Source: Youhaiella tibetensis
Lineage (GTDB): Bacteria; Pseudomonadota; Alphaproteobacteria; Rhizobiales; Devosiaceae
DNA length: 64,000 nt
NCBI RefSeq assembly: GCF_008000755.1
Contig: NZ_CP041690.1
Span: 2,853,260 to 2,917,259, forward strand
Direction: 5' to 3'
In this document: positions 8,602 through 19,458 of the stretch, piece after piece
Numbering within the stretch: position 1 is the stretch's first letter
Layout: every line of letters starts with the position of its first letter
Made by a program: the position numbers and the translations under genes
Notes under the pieces: model-generated
Databases searched by the model: none
Told to the model about the DNA's origin: nothing
The model's input: the letters and a program-made list of their open reading frames with translations, nothing else

Positions 8602-9113
8602 TCCCGCTGCTCGACATCGGCATCATCGAGGTTGCCCCCCTGCTCCTGGCCGCAGTTCGCGACAGGGTCGCGCTATCGGCGCTTTCCGACGCCATCAGCA
8701 ATTCCCCCGTCTGGGAGCGCGTGCGCGAGCGTGGCCTCCAGCACAGCGGCCGCAACGTCGTCATCTACTGGGGCGGCGAAGAGGAAGTGACGGTCGATAT
8801 CGGGGTGGAGGTCACCGAGCCGTTCTGCGGCGACGATGACCTGCAATGCGTCGCCGTGCCCACCGGGCGCGCCGTCACTGCCACCCATACCGGCCCCGAT
8901 CACCTCCTGCCGCACGTCCACGAACGCATCCGCTCCTGGTCCGCCGAGGGAGAGCGCAAGCTCGCCGGCGTCCACTGGGAAGTCTCGCAGGGCGAACCGG
9001 ACGACCCGGCGCAACGCCAGACCCAGGTCTTCTATCTCATCAGGGAACCCACAGCGCGGGCAACGCCCCGCAAGAAGTGGCCGCGCTTCAACGAGCGCTC
9101 CCGCCCGGCCTGA
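8598..9113 (+). CDS. GyrI-like / AraC effector-binding domain protein
   Basis: A 171-residue single-domain protein. The pattern of a beta-strand with YWGGEEEVTVDIGVEV, the PTGRAVTATHTGPDHLLPHVHERI segment and the terminal VFYLIREP strand fits the GyrI-like small-molecule-binding fold (SHS2). Such proteins bind hydrophobic ligands or, in SbmC, gyrase. The start at 8598 overlaps the stop of the GIN gene (ATGA), so the two are coupled. The identification rests on pattern, not on catalytic residues. Confidence 0.62.
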   Translation: MIPLLDIGIIEVAPLLLAAVRDRVALSALSDAISNSPVWERVRERGLQHSGRNVVIYWGGEEEVTVDIGVEVTEPFCGDDDLQCVAVPTGRAVTATHTGPDHLLPHVHERIRSWSAEGERKLAGVHWEVSQGEPDDPAQRQTQVFYLIREPTARATPRKKWPRFNERSRPA

Positions 9114-9139
9114 CGGCATCCTGAGAGAAGACTGGAACT

Positions 9140-10126
9140 ATGCTGCGCAAGATTCTGATCGGACTCGCGGTTTTCATCGCGCTTGTCTTCGTGTGGAACG
9201 CAAGCTGGCGGGTTACCCCACCCGCCGACGCGAAGGTGGCACTCATCGCCCATCGCGGCGTCCACCAGACCTTCGACAATAACGGGCTGGGCAACGACGG
9301 CTGCAGCGCCGAGCGCATCGAGACGCCAACGCACGGGTTCTTCGAGAACACCCTGCCCTCGATGGAAGCCGCTTTCGCGGCCGGCGCGGATATCGTCGAG
9401 TTCGACATCCACCCCACCACCGACGGCCAGCTGGCCGTGCTCCACGACTGGACGCTCGATTGCCACACCGAGGCGAGCGGGGTCACGCGCGAACAATCCA
9501 TGGCGTTCCTCAAGACGCTCGACATCGCCTACGGCTACACCGCCGATGGCGGCAAGACCTTTCCCTTCCGCGGGCAAGGCGTCGGCATGATGCCCGAACT
9601 GAGGGAAGTGCTGGCCGCCTTCCCCGAGGGGCGGTTCCTCGTCAACTTCAAGAGCAACGAGCAGCGCGAGGCCGACATGCTCGCCGCCGTCGTGAACGAC
9701 GATCCGGTGTGGCGCGCCGAAATCTGGGGCGTCTATGGCGGAGATCCCCCGACCATGCGGGCTCAGCAACTTCTCGGCATCGACAATGCCTGGACGCGCA
9801 AGGCGACCATCGATTGCGTTACCCAGTACGCGGGCCTCGGCTGGACCGGCTACGTGCCGGGCCCCTGCCACAACACGCGCATCATGCTGCCAATCAACGT
9901 TGCGCCCTGGCTCTGGGGCTGGCCCAACCTCCTGCTCGAGCGAATGCACGCGGCGGGCAGCGAAGTGATCCTGCTCGGCGCCTTCGAGGCGGGCGACCCC
10001 GGCACCTCCGGCATCGACACGCTCGAGGAACTCGCCAAGGTTCCCCAGGGCTTTGACGGGTACATCTGGACCAACAGGATCGAGGTCATCGGCCCGGCGC
10101 TCAAGGGCACGCCCGAAGGCGTATGA
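9140..10126 (+). CDS. membrane-anchored glycerophosphodiester phosphodiesterase family protein
   Basis: A 328-residue protein with one N-terminal membrane segment (about 5-20) and a GDPD TIM barrel outside the membrane. Catalytic and metal residues are in place: His38-Arg39 (HRG), Glu69-Asn70-Thr71 (ENT), Glu87-Asp89-His91 (EFDIH) and His102-Asp103. GDPD enzymes release glycerol-3-phosphate from phospholipid head groups; anchored versions act on lipids in the envelope. An insert at about 40-66 with NNGLGNDGCSAERI is unusual for the short bacterial type, and Cys residues suggest a periplasmic disulfide. Confidence 0.82.
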   Translation: MLRKILIGLAVFIALVFVWNASWRVTPPADAKVALIAHRGVHQTFDNNGLGNDGCSAERIETPTHGFFENTLPSMEAAFAAGADIVEFDIHPTTDGQLAVLHDWTLDCHTEASGVTREQSMAFLKTLDIAYGYTADGGKTFPFRGQGVGMMPELREVLAAFPEGRFLVNFKSNEQREADMLAAVVNDDPVWRAEIWGVYGGDPPTMRAQQLLGIDNAWTRKATIDCVTQYAGLGWTGYVPGPCHNTRIMLPINVAPWLWGWPNLLLERMHAAGSEVILLGAFEAGDPGTSGIDTLEELAKVPQGFDGYIWTNRIEVIGPALKGTPEGV

Positions 10127-10128
10127 CC

Positions 10129-10722
10129 TCAGGCCGCCGCCTCGTGTTCGCCCCGCGCCGCCTCCCATACCTCGCGCGCGGCATCCACGTTGAGCGCGGC
10201 AATGCCCAGGCCCACGATGACGTCGGGCCACACCGAAGGATAGACCAGCGTCACCAGGCCCGCCGCGATGATGGCCACATTGGCGAAGGCGTCATTTCTC
10301 GCCGACAGGAACGCCGCCTTGGTAAGGCTGCCGCTGTGATGGCGGTAACGCACGAGGATGAAGGCACAGGTGAGGTTCACCGCCAGCGCACCGAGCCCGG
10401 TGGCCGAAAGGGCGAAGGGCTCGGGCGGGATCGGATTGCTGAACTTGCCCCAGAGCGCCCAGAGGAACGCAAGCGCGGGAATGAGCAGAACCGCGGCGAG
10501 CGCCATGCCCACCTTGGCGCGCGCCGCCAGCGACCAGCCCATCGCCAGGGCGATCAGCAGATTGACCGAGGTATCTTCAAGGAAGTCGACGCTGTCGGCG
10601 AGCAGCGACACCGACCCGATATGGAGCGCCACTGCGAACTCGACGAAGAAATAGGCGAGATTGAGCAGCGCGACGACGATAACCGCGCGGCGCAGCCCCG
10701 CGGGCATTTCCTGTGGACTCAT
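10129..10722 (-). CDS. short cation-diffusion-facilitator-like membrane protein
   Basis: A 197-residue protein with about six membrane segments, equal to the membrane part of CDF metal exporters but without the cytoplasmic metal-sensing C-terminal domain. In TM2, DSVDFLED places Asp46 and Asp50 where YiiP has its two TM2 metal ligands. In TM5, SARND keeps the last Asp (144) but puts Ser140 where a His is usual. So three of four site residues remain. It is convergent with the GDPD-family gene, 2 bases apart. Metal specificity, or whether it transports at all, is unclear. Confidence 0.7.
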   Translation of the reverse strand: MSPQEMPAGLRRAVIVVALLNLAYFFVEFAVALHIGSVSLLADSVDFLEDTSVNLLIALAMGWSLAARAKVGMALAAVLLIPALAFLWALWGKFSNPIPPEPFALSATGLGALAVNLTCAFILVRYRHHSGSLTKAAFLSARNDAFANVAIIAAGLVTLVYPSVWPDVIVGLGIAALNVDAAREVWEAARGEHEAAA

Positions 10723-10962
10723 CGGGTGTTCCTCCTGCGCGCAGGCTAGCCCCGGAGCCTCCGGCGCTCCACCACAATCATCTTCCTGCCCGCGGCAACG
10801 AATTCTTTTCGCTGTGGCAAGAAAGCGCTCACAATTTCGGCATAGTGTGCGTATTGTAGTTCCCAGGAATGCGCCGCCACCTCCCTGCGGCCCCTGCCTC
10901 CTCCACGCGCCTCCCCAGCCCCCGCGCAGCGGTGCGATATCTGTTATGATTGGATATCCCAG

Positions 10963-11913
10963 ATGCCGGTCGGCGTGCTATTTGCGCTGGGTGCGTACGC
11001 TTTCTATTCGTGCAGCGACGCCATCGTTAAGAGCTTTTCGGGGCACCTGTCGGTGTTCGAGATCAGCTTTTTTTCTGCCCTTTTCTCGCTGATCCCGGCG
11101 GTCCTTAGCAAGGCCAAGACCGAACGCTGGCGCGACACCTTCAAGCTCAACCATCCCTGGTTGCTCCACGTGCGCGCCGTCACCGGCGTGCTGGGCGCGA
11201 CCATGGTGATCTTTGCCTTCACCACCATCCCCCTGGCCGAAGTCTATTCGATCGCCTTTCTCGCCCCGGTCTTCGTCACCATCATCTCGGTGGTAGTGCT
11301 CAAGGAGCACGTGCCGCTCCAGAAGTGGCTGCTGCTGATGGCGAGCTTCGTGGGCGTGCTGATCGTCGTCCGCCCAGGCTTCCGCGAATTGCATTGGGGT
11401 CACCTGGCCGCCGTCGGCAGCGCCCTTTTCGGCTCGATGACCACCACCATCCTGCGCACGGTCGCCCCGCGCGAAAAGCGCGTCTCGATCTTCGGGGTAC
11501 CTACCGCCTACCTGCTGGTCTTCAACGGCCTGATGATGATCCCGACCTTCGTCGTCCCCAGCCTCCAGCAGTGGGCGTTCTTCGTGGCCATGGGCGTGCT
11601 CGGCGGGGTGGGTCACCTCTGCTTCATCAGCTCGACTCGCCTCTCGCCGGCAAGCCTCGTGGCGCCCACGCAATACAGCCAGATCCTCTGGGCCATCATC
11701 TTCGGGGCCACCTTCTACCATGAGTTCCCCGACGCCATCGCCTATGTGGGCCTGGTGATCGTCGCGGCGGCCGGCATCCTCAACGTGGTGCCCGCCGAGA
11801 CGCGCCGGCGCGCCATCGCCCGCTTCGCCATCCTGCGCGGCCCCGCCGCCGCAGCCGCCCCGCCCGCAGCCAATGACGTGAAACCGGCCCAGCCCAGCAA
11901 GAAGGCCGCCTGA
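10963..11913 (+). CDS. EamA family (DMT) transporter, copy 1
   Basis: A 316-residue inner membrane protein with about ten membrane segments in two EamA halves, and a basic, alanine-rich tail (PAAAAAPPAANDVKPAQPSKKAA-like) in the cytoplasm. The conserved VLKEH at the end of TM4 and the GVLIVVRPGF segment are typical of the drug/metabolite transporter superfamily. It is followed 17 bases later by a close paralogue. The exported or imported compound is not known. Confidence 0.86.
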   Translation: MPVGVLFALGAYAFYSCSDAIVKSFSGHLSVFEISFFSALFSLIPAVLSKAKTERWRDTFKLNHPWLLHVRAVTGVLGATMVIFAFTTIPLAEVYSIAFLAPVFVTIISVVVLKEHVPLQKWLLLMASFVGVLIVVRPGFRELHWGHLAAVGSALFGSMTTTILRTVAPREKRVSIFGVPTAYLLVFNGLMMIPTFVVPSLQQWAFFVAMGVLGGVGHLCFISSTRLSPASLVAPTQYSQILWAIIFGATFYHEFPDAIAYVGLVIVAAAGILNVVPAETRRRAIARFAILRGPAAAAAPPAANDVKPAQPSKKAA

Positions 11914-11930
11914 CCGACAGGGAGTTGCCC

Positions 11931-12863
11931 ATGCCGATCGGCGTTCTGTTCGCCTTTGTCGCCTACGCCGTCTACTCGTGCGCCGACGCCCTCATCAAGG
12001 CGCTCGGCGGCTCGGTGGGCATCTTCGAGATCGGCTTTTTCACCTACATCTTCTCGCTGATCCCGGCCCTGCTGACCAAGCCGCCCCAGGAGAGCTGGCG
12101 CGGCATCTTCGCCATGAAGAACCCGGGCCTGGTACACCTGCGCGCCTTCTTCGGCCTGGCGAGCGCGGTGCTGGTGACCTATTCGTTCATCACCATCCCG
12201 CTGGCCGAAGCCTACGCCATCGTCTTCCTCATCCCGGTCTGCATCACGATTCTCTCGGTCTTCGTGCTCAAGGAGCATGTGAGCCTGCAGCGCTGGGTGC
12301 TGGTGCTGCTCAGCTTCGCCGGGGTGATGGTGGTCGTGCGGCCCGGCTTCCGCGAACTCGAACTCGGACACCTCACGGCCTTCCTCTGCGTCGGCTTTTC
12401 GGCCGGCACCACCACCATCCTGCGCCTCATCGCCAGCCAGGAGCAGCGCACGACGCTCATCGCCATCCCCGCGCTCTGGGCTATCGTCTTCAATGGCCTG
12501 GCCATGATCCCAAGCTTCCACATGCCCAACCTCATGGAAATGGCGCTGCTGATCATTGCCGGCGCCGTCATCGGCACCGGGCACCTCATGCTGGTGCTGG
12601 CCACCAAGCACGCCCCGGCCAGCGCCGTGGCCCCGATCCAGTACAGCCAGATCGTCTGGGGTATCTTTTTCGGTGCGCTGTTCTTTTCGGAATTCCCCGA
12701 TGGCGTGGCCATCGTCGGCATCGTCGTGGTGGTGGTCGCCGGCCTGCTCAACGTCTTTGCCGACGGCGCCAGCGCCCGCATTGCCGGGCGCTTTGCCGAG
12801 TTCCGCGCCCGGCGCGACGGGGCGCGCAAGAATATTGTCGAGGTCCAGGGCCCCGAGCCCTGA
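11931..12863 (+). CDS. EamA family (DMT) transporter, copy 2
   Basis: A 310-residue paralogue of the preceding transporter, aligned along its whole length (MPIGVLFAFVAYAVYSCADALIK against MPVGVLFALGAYAFYSCSDAIVK, split here for comparison). It also has VLKEH and VVVRPGF. GGGAG lies 6 bases before the ATG at 11931. The pair may have come from a tandem duplication followed by divergence, or may work as a heterodimer. The tail here is shorter and has an RRD-rich end. Confidence 0.86.
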   Translation: MPIGVLFAFVAYAVYSCADALIKALGGSVGIFEIGFFTYIFSLIPALLTKPPQESWRGIFAMKNPGLVHLRAFFGLASAVLVTYSFITIPLAEAYAIVFLIPVCITILSVFVLKEHVSLQRWVLVLLSFAGVMVVVRPGFRELELGHLTAFLCVGFSAGTTTILRLIASQEQRTTLIAIPALWAIVFNGLAMIPSFHMPNLMEMALLIIAGAVIGTGHLMLVLATKHAPASAVAPIQYSQIVWGIFFGALFFSEFPDGVAIVGIVVVVVAGLLNVFADGASARIAGRFAEFRARRDGARKNIVEVQGPEP

Positions 12864-12878
12864 TCGGACAAAAGAAAA

Positions 12879-12900
12879 AGGCCGGCGTTTCCGCCGGCCT
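12879..12900. terminator. bidirectional terminator between EamA copy 2 and alaS
   Basis: A 9-bp perfect stem AGGCCGGCG / CGCCGGCCT with loop TTTC. On the minus strand the hairpin is followed by a T-rich run (CTTTTTCTTTTG), so it ends alaS. On the plus strand CCGTTTTCTT follows and can serve the transporter genes. Confidence 0.88.
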
Positions 12901-12914
12901 CCGTTTTCTTCCAG

Positions 12915-15563
<2,649 letters not shown>

Positions 15564-15724
15564 GGTATAGGCGTTCCTCGCGGAAGGTGGCGCGCCCCCG
15601 AGCGCACCCTTGGAAATTTGACCGGGCTTTCTATCGCGCGGGTGATGGTTCGTCCAGCGGCGCGGTGGAGCAATGGAAGGCTCAGGCGGGGCGCGACGTC
15701 CACGGCGCTTGCCGCCTCCCGGCT

Positions 15725-15825
15725 TCCTCCCCCTCGTGGGGAGGGGATCGAGGGCGGGGGAAGGCCGCAGACACCGAGGGTGGAGCTACCCCCACCCTTG
15801 TTCCCTCCCCACAAGGGGGAGGGAG
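15725..15825. repeat. paired-hairpin intergenic element, copy A
   Basis: Two hairpin units in inverted orientation. The left unit is CTCCCCCTCGTGGGGAG followed by GGGGATCGAGGGCGGGGG; the right unit is its near mirror, with CCCCCACCCTTGTTCC then CTCCCCACAAGGGGGAG. A short tail GACCTGCCGGGGCGA follows. The same layout and wording recur at 52162-52280 and, degraded, at 45029-45120. This is the organisation of REP/BIME-type elements. Confidence 0.8.
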
Positions 15826-15935
15826 ACCTGCCGGGGCGAATGAGGTCAACTTGCATTAGGGCAAACTTGCTACGGGCATGGCTTAGCCGGACGTCAGCAG
15901 CTCTCTCCCCTGGGCGCGGCTCGGGGCCTCGAAAC

Positions 15936-15962
15936 AAAAAGGGCGCCGCTTGTGCGACGCCC
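15936..15962 (-). terminator. recA terminator
   Basis: Read on the minus strand: GGGCGTCGC, loop ACAA, GCGGCGCCC, then TTTTTG. The 9-bp stem has one G-T pair. It ends recA transcription 28 bases after the stop. Confidence 0.88.
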
Positions 15963-15989
15963 CACAATCTCTCTCGGACAGAGCCGAGC

Positions 15990-17066
15990 TTATTCCTCGG
16001 TGCCCTCGGCATCCGATTCCGGCGTTCCCGCGGTGATCAGCGCATCGCCCAGCAGGCCGGCGCTTTCGCGCACGCCCTGCTCGATCTGGGCGGCGATCTG
16101 CGGATTGTCCTTGAGGAACTGCTTGGAATTGTCGCGGCCCTGGCCGAGGCGCTGGCTATCATAGGAGAACCAGGCGCCCGACTTCTCGACGATGCCGCTC
16201 TTGACGCCCAGGTCGATGAGCTCGCCGACCTTGGAAATGCCCTCGCCATACATGATGTCGAATTCGACCTGGCGGAACGGAGGAGCCAGCTTGTTCTTGA
16301 CCACCTTGACGCGCGTCTGGTTGCCGACCACTTCCTCGCGGTCCTTGATGGCGCCGATGCGGCGGATATCGAGGCGGACCGAGGAATAGAACTTGAGCGC
16401 ATTGCCGCCCGTGGTGGTTTCGGGCGAACCGAACATCACGCCGATCTTCATGCGGATCTGGTTGATGAAGATCACCATCGCCTTGGACTTGGAGATCGAG
16501 GCGGTGAGCTTGCGCATGGCCTGGCTCATCAGGCGCGCCTGCAGGCCCGGGAGGGAGTCGCCCATCTCGCCTTCGAGTTCGGCGCGCGGCGTGAGCGCGG
16601 CCACCGAATCGACCACCAGCACGTCGATGGCGCCCGAACGCACCAGCGTATCGGCGATCTCGAGTGCCTGCTCACCGGCGTCCGGCTGGGAAATCAGCAG
16701 GTCATCGACATTGACGCCGAGCTTGCGGGCATAGACGGGGTCGAGCGCATGTTCGGCGTCCACGAAGGCGCAGATGCCGCCATTGCGCTGCGCCTCGGCG
16801 ATCACGTGCAGGGCCAGCGTCGTCTTGCCCGAGCTTTCCGGCCCGAACACTTCCACGATACGGCCACGCGGCAGCCCGCCGATGCCCAGGGCGATGTCGA
16901 GGCCCAGCGACCCGGTCGAGATCGCCTCGACCTCGATGGAGGAATTCTCGCCAAGGCGCATGATCGAGCCCTTGCCGAAATTGCGCTCGATCTGGCTGAG
17001 AGCCGCAGCGAGCGCCTTGTCCTTATCCATGCTTCCCTCGATAACGCGCAGTGGTGTAGTCGACAT
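15990..17066 (-). CDS. recA: recombinase RecA
   Basis: A 358-residue ATP-dependent strand-exchange protein that also triggers LexA cleavage in the SOS response. The Walker A motif GPESSGKT is at 75-82, with [11 protein letters not shown] as Walker B and the L2 loop region [19 protein letters not shown] intact. The C-terminus is acidic, as usual. Its upstream region has phased GTTC-type half-sites that look like an alphaproteobacterial LexA box, so DNA-damage induction is likely. Confidence 0.98.
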   Translation of the reverse strand: MSTTPLRVIEGSMDKDKALAAALSQIERNFGKGSIMRLGENSSIEVEAISTGSLGLDIALGIGGLPRGRIVEVFGPESSGKTTLALHVIAEAQRNGGICAFVDAEHALDPVYARKLGVNVDDLLISQPDAGEQALEIADTLVRSGAIDVLVVDSVAALTPRAELEGEMGDSLPGLQARLMSQAMRKLTASISKSKAMVIFINQIRMKIGVMFGSPETTTGGNALKFYSSVRLDIRRIGAIKDREEVVGNQTRVKVVKNKLAPPFRQVEFDIMYGEGISKVGELIDLGVKSGIVEKSGAWFSYDSQRLGQGRDNSKQFLKDNPQIAAQIEQGVRESAGLLGDALITAGTPESDAEGTEE

Positions 17067-17415
17067 GAGTCCCGCTCCTTATTTCACGCCATCGGCACCG
17101 GTGCAACGCGGCTGAGCCGCTATTCCCCGTCCATCTAATGTGCCTATTTTGTTCTCATTTTGTTTCCAAACTGTCAACACGCAAAATGAGAACGGCAAAA
17201 ACTAATTCACGCGGCCCGAGACCAGCTTTTCCTGCCGATACTCCCCCGCGCTCCTCCCGCCGCCAATTGGGATTTCTCCGGCTCCGGCGCGCACCGATTT
17301 TCATCACGTTTTCCGATAAAGACCGGATTTTTGGATTGCTGACCGTTTTCCCCCTTGCCCCGCCCCGCCAGCTTGCGTTTTATGCGCGCACCGCTTGAGG
17401 GAGGGCGCCAGGCAA
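17067..17415. other. recA-AraD1 divergent intergenic region
   Basis: No gene in these 349 bases. The recA-proximal part holds a perfect -35 TTGACA on the minus strand and GTTC-type repeats (annotated separately). The right half is C/T-rich and leads into the AraD1-like gene; no firm promoter or operator was identified for it. Confidence 0.6.
17140..17193 (-). promoter_or_regulatory. recA promoter with candidate LexA (SOS) sites
   Basis: On the plus strand, GTGC-N7-GTTC-N7-GTTT (17140-17165) gives three tetramers in 11-base phase, close to the alphaproteobacterial LexA box GTTC-N7-GTTC. The 12-mer GTTCTCATTTTG (17151-17162) is repeated perfectly in inverted orientation as CAAAATGAGAAC (17182-17193). 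Between them lies a minus-strand TTGACA (-35, 17172-17177). Bound LexA would cover the recA promoter. Confidence 0.68.
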
Positions 17416-18411
17416 ATGAATCTCATCCAGTTCCAGGACGACAATGGCGACCGCGCCGTAGCGGCGATCGAGAACGGGGTGGCCCGGCTCATCAAGGACG
17501 CAGCGAGCGTTTATGACCTGACGCTGGCCGCCATCGACCGGAACGTGACCATCGGCACCATCATCGCCGAGAAGGGCCTGGGCGCCACGCTCGACCGCGA
17601 CGCGATCGTCGCCGAAGGCCGCCTGCTCTCGCCCATCGACCACCCAGATCCGGCCCATCTCTACGTCACCGGCACGGGCCTGACCCATCTCGGGTCCGCC
17701 GCCACGCGCAATGCCATGCACAAGTCGGCCGGCACCAAGACCGAGGAAAACCTCACCGATTCCATGAAGATGTTCCGCATGGGCCTGGAAGGCGGCAAGC
17801 CCGCGCCGGGGCAGGTCGGCGTCCAGCCGGAGTGGTTCTACAAGGGCAACGGCTATTCGGTGGTGCCGCCCGGCCGCCCCATCCCCTCCCCGGCCTTCGC
17901 AAAGGACGCCGGCGAGGAGCCGGAAATCGCCGGCATCTACATCATCGACCAGGACGGCAACCCGCGCCGTCTCGGCTTCGCCCTCGCCAACGAGTTCTCG
18001 GACCACGTGACCGAACGGGTGAACTACCTTTTCCTCGCCCATTCCAAGCTGCGCGCCTGCTCGTTCGGCCCGGAACTGCGGCTGGGCGATCTCCCACGCC
18101 ACATCGAGGGCATGTCGCGCATCCTGCGCGGCGGCAAGGTGCTGTGGGAAAAGCCGTTCCTGTCGGGCGAGGACAACATGTCCCATACCATCGCCAACCT
18201 CGAATACCACCACTTCAAGTACGAGCTGTTCCGCAACCCCGGCGACATCCACGTGCACATGTTCGGCACGGCGACCCTGAGCTTTGCGGACGGCATCAAG
18301 ACCGAGCCTGGCGACGTCTTCGAGATCGCCGAGACCCAGTTCGGCGCGCCGCTGCGCAACGCGGTGGCCTGGGACGAGGCCGAAACCATCGAGATCAAGC
18401 CGCTCTACTGA
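17416..18411 (+). CDS. AraD1 / GguC-like FAH-fold protein
   Basis: A 331-residue protein of the fumarylacetoacetate-hydrolase fold, in the AraD1/GguC branch. The metal-binding acids are visible in GEEPEIAGIYIIDQDG, and the family signature YVTGTGLTHLGSAATR lies at about 85-100. Related proteins act as dehydratases on 2-keto-3-deoxy sugar acids such as deoxyarabonate; gguC itself sits beside the gguAB/chvE sugar transporter of Agrobacterium. The start ATG at 17416 is chosen over an in-frame codon at 17395 because the protein family begins MxLIQF. It faces the permease gene end to end. A role in oxidative sugar catabolism fits the neighbours. Confidence 0.82.
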   Translation: MNLIQFQDDNGDRAVAAIENGVARLIKDAASVYDLTLAAIDRNVTIGTIIAEKGLGATLDRDAIVAEGRLLSPIDHPDPAHLYVTGTGLTHLGSAATRNAMHKSAGTKTEENLTDSMKMFRMGLEGGKPAPGQVGVQPEWFYKGNGYSVVPPGRPIPSPAFAKDAGEEPEIAGIYIIDQDGNPRRLGFALANEFSDHVTERVNYLFLAHSKLRACSFGPELRLGDLPRHIEGMSRILRGGKVLWEKPFLSGEDNMSHTIANLEYHHFKYELFRNPGDIHVHMFGTATLSFADGIKTEPGDVFEIAETQFGAPLRNAVAWDEAETIEIKPLY

Positions 18412-18442
18412 GCGGTGCTCCGAGGGGGAGCCTGCGCTCCCC

Positions 18443-19447
18443 CTATTCGCTCGTCTCCCGGTTCCGCAGCCGGTCGAAGGCCACGGCGATGACGATGAAA
18501 CAGCCTACGAACGTGCCCTGCCAGAAGGTCGAAATACCGAGCAGGATCAGGCTGTTGCGGATGACCTCGATCAGCACCGCCCCCACCACGGCGCCGAAGG
18601 CCGTGCCGGAGCCGCCGGCAAGGTTCGCGCCCCCGATCACCGCTGCGGCGATGACCGTGAGTTCCATGCCCTGCCCCAGGTTGGTGGTGACGCTCCCCAG
18701 CCATCCGGCCTCGAGAAAGCCGGTGAGCCCGGCCGTGAAGGCCACGAACATATAGACCGAGATCTTGACCGCCTTGACCGGCACGCCGGTGAGCACGGCC
18801 GCCTTCTCGTTGCCGCCGATGGCGAAGAGATAGCGCCCCCACCTGGTCCAGTGCATGGCCAGCCCCGTCACCAGCGCCAGCGCGGCGAGCACGTAGACGG
18901 GATTGGGAATGCCGAAGGTCGAGCCGCCGCCGATCTGGAGCAGCAGCGCCTGGTCGGGGCCGAACTGGTAGATCATCTTATTCTGCGACATCACCATGCC
19001 GATGGAACGCGCCACCGACATCATGCCCAGCGTCACCACGAAGGGCGGCATGCCCATGATGGCGATGAGCACGCCATTGATGAGCCCGACAAGGAGCGAA
19101 GCGGCCATGGCCGCCGGAAACGCCACCGTGATCGGCAGCCCGGCCGACATCAGCACCGAAGTGACGATGGCCGAGACCAGCACGGTCGAGCCCACCGAAA
19201 GGTCGATGCCGCCTGTGATGATCACCGCCGTCATACCCACCGCGATGATGCCCACGAAGGTGAAGTTGCGGGTGACGTTGAAGAGGTTGCCGGGCGTGGC
19301 GAAAGTGGTGGTGAGTATCGAGAGGGCGAGGCAGGCCAGAATGGCCGCCAGCAGCACCCAGAACACCTGCCGGCTCAGCAGCCAGGCCACCGGCCCGCGA
19401 TGTGTACGTCCCTCAATCGCCTGGCCCAGGGTTTCGTCTGCACTCAT
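18443..19447 (-). CDS. sugar ABC transporter permease (RbsC/FrcC type)
   Basis: A 334-residue inner membrane permease of the ribose/xylose/fructose class with about 8-10 membrane segments. The family hallmark GGIDLSVGSTVLVSAIV is at about 113-129, and GGANLAGGSGTAFGAVVGA lies in the second half. It would pair with the ATPase gene, whose stop lies 11 bases upstream, and with the binding protein encoded on the other strand. Together they form a CUT2-type importer. Confidence 0.9.
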   Translation of the reverse strand: MSADETLGQAIEGRTHRGPVAWLLSRQVFWVLLAAILACLALSILTTTFATPGNLFNVTRNFTFVGIIAVGMTAVIITGGIDLSVGSTVLVSAIVTSVLMSAGLPITVAFPAAMAASLLVGLINGVLIAIMGMPPFVVTLGMMSVARSIGMVMSQNKMIYQFGPDQALLLQIGGGSTFGIPNPVYVLAALALVTGLAMHWTRWGRYLFAIGGNEKAAVLTGVPVKAVKISVYMFVAFTAGLTGFLEAGWLGSVTTNLGQGMELTVIAAAVIGGANLAGGSGTAFGAVVGAVLIEVIRNSLILLGISTFWQGTFVGCFIVIAVAFDRLRNRETSE

Positions 19448-19458
19448 CGGACCGCTCC

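Larger units (their letters stand above)
15564..15989. other. recA-alaS intergenic region, 426 bases
   Basis: No credible gene. The region holds the recA terminator (15936-15962) and a GC-rich paired-hairpin element (15725-15825). The alaS promoter must lie between the element and 15564, but no clear -35/-10 pair could be picked. Confidence 0.7.
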
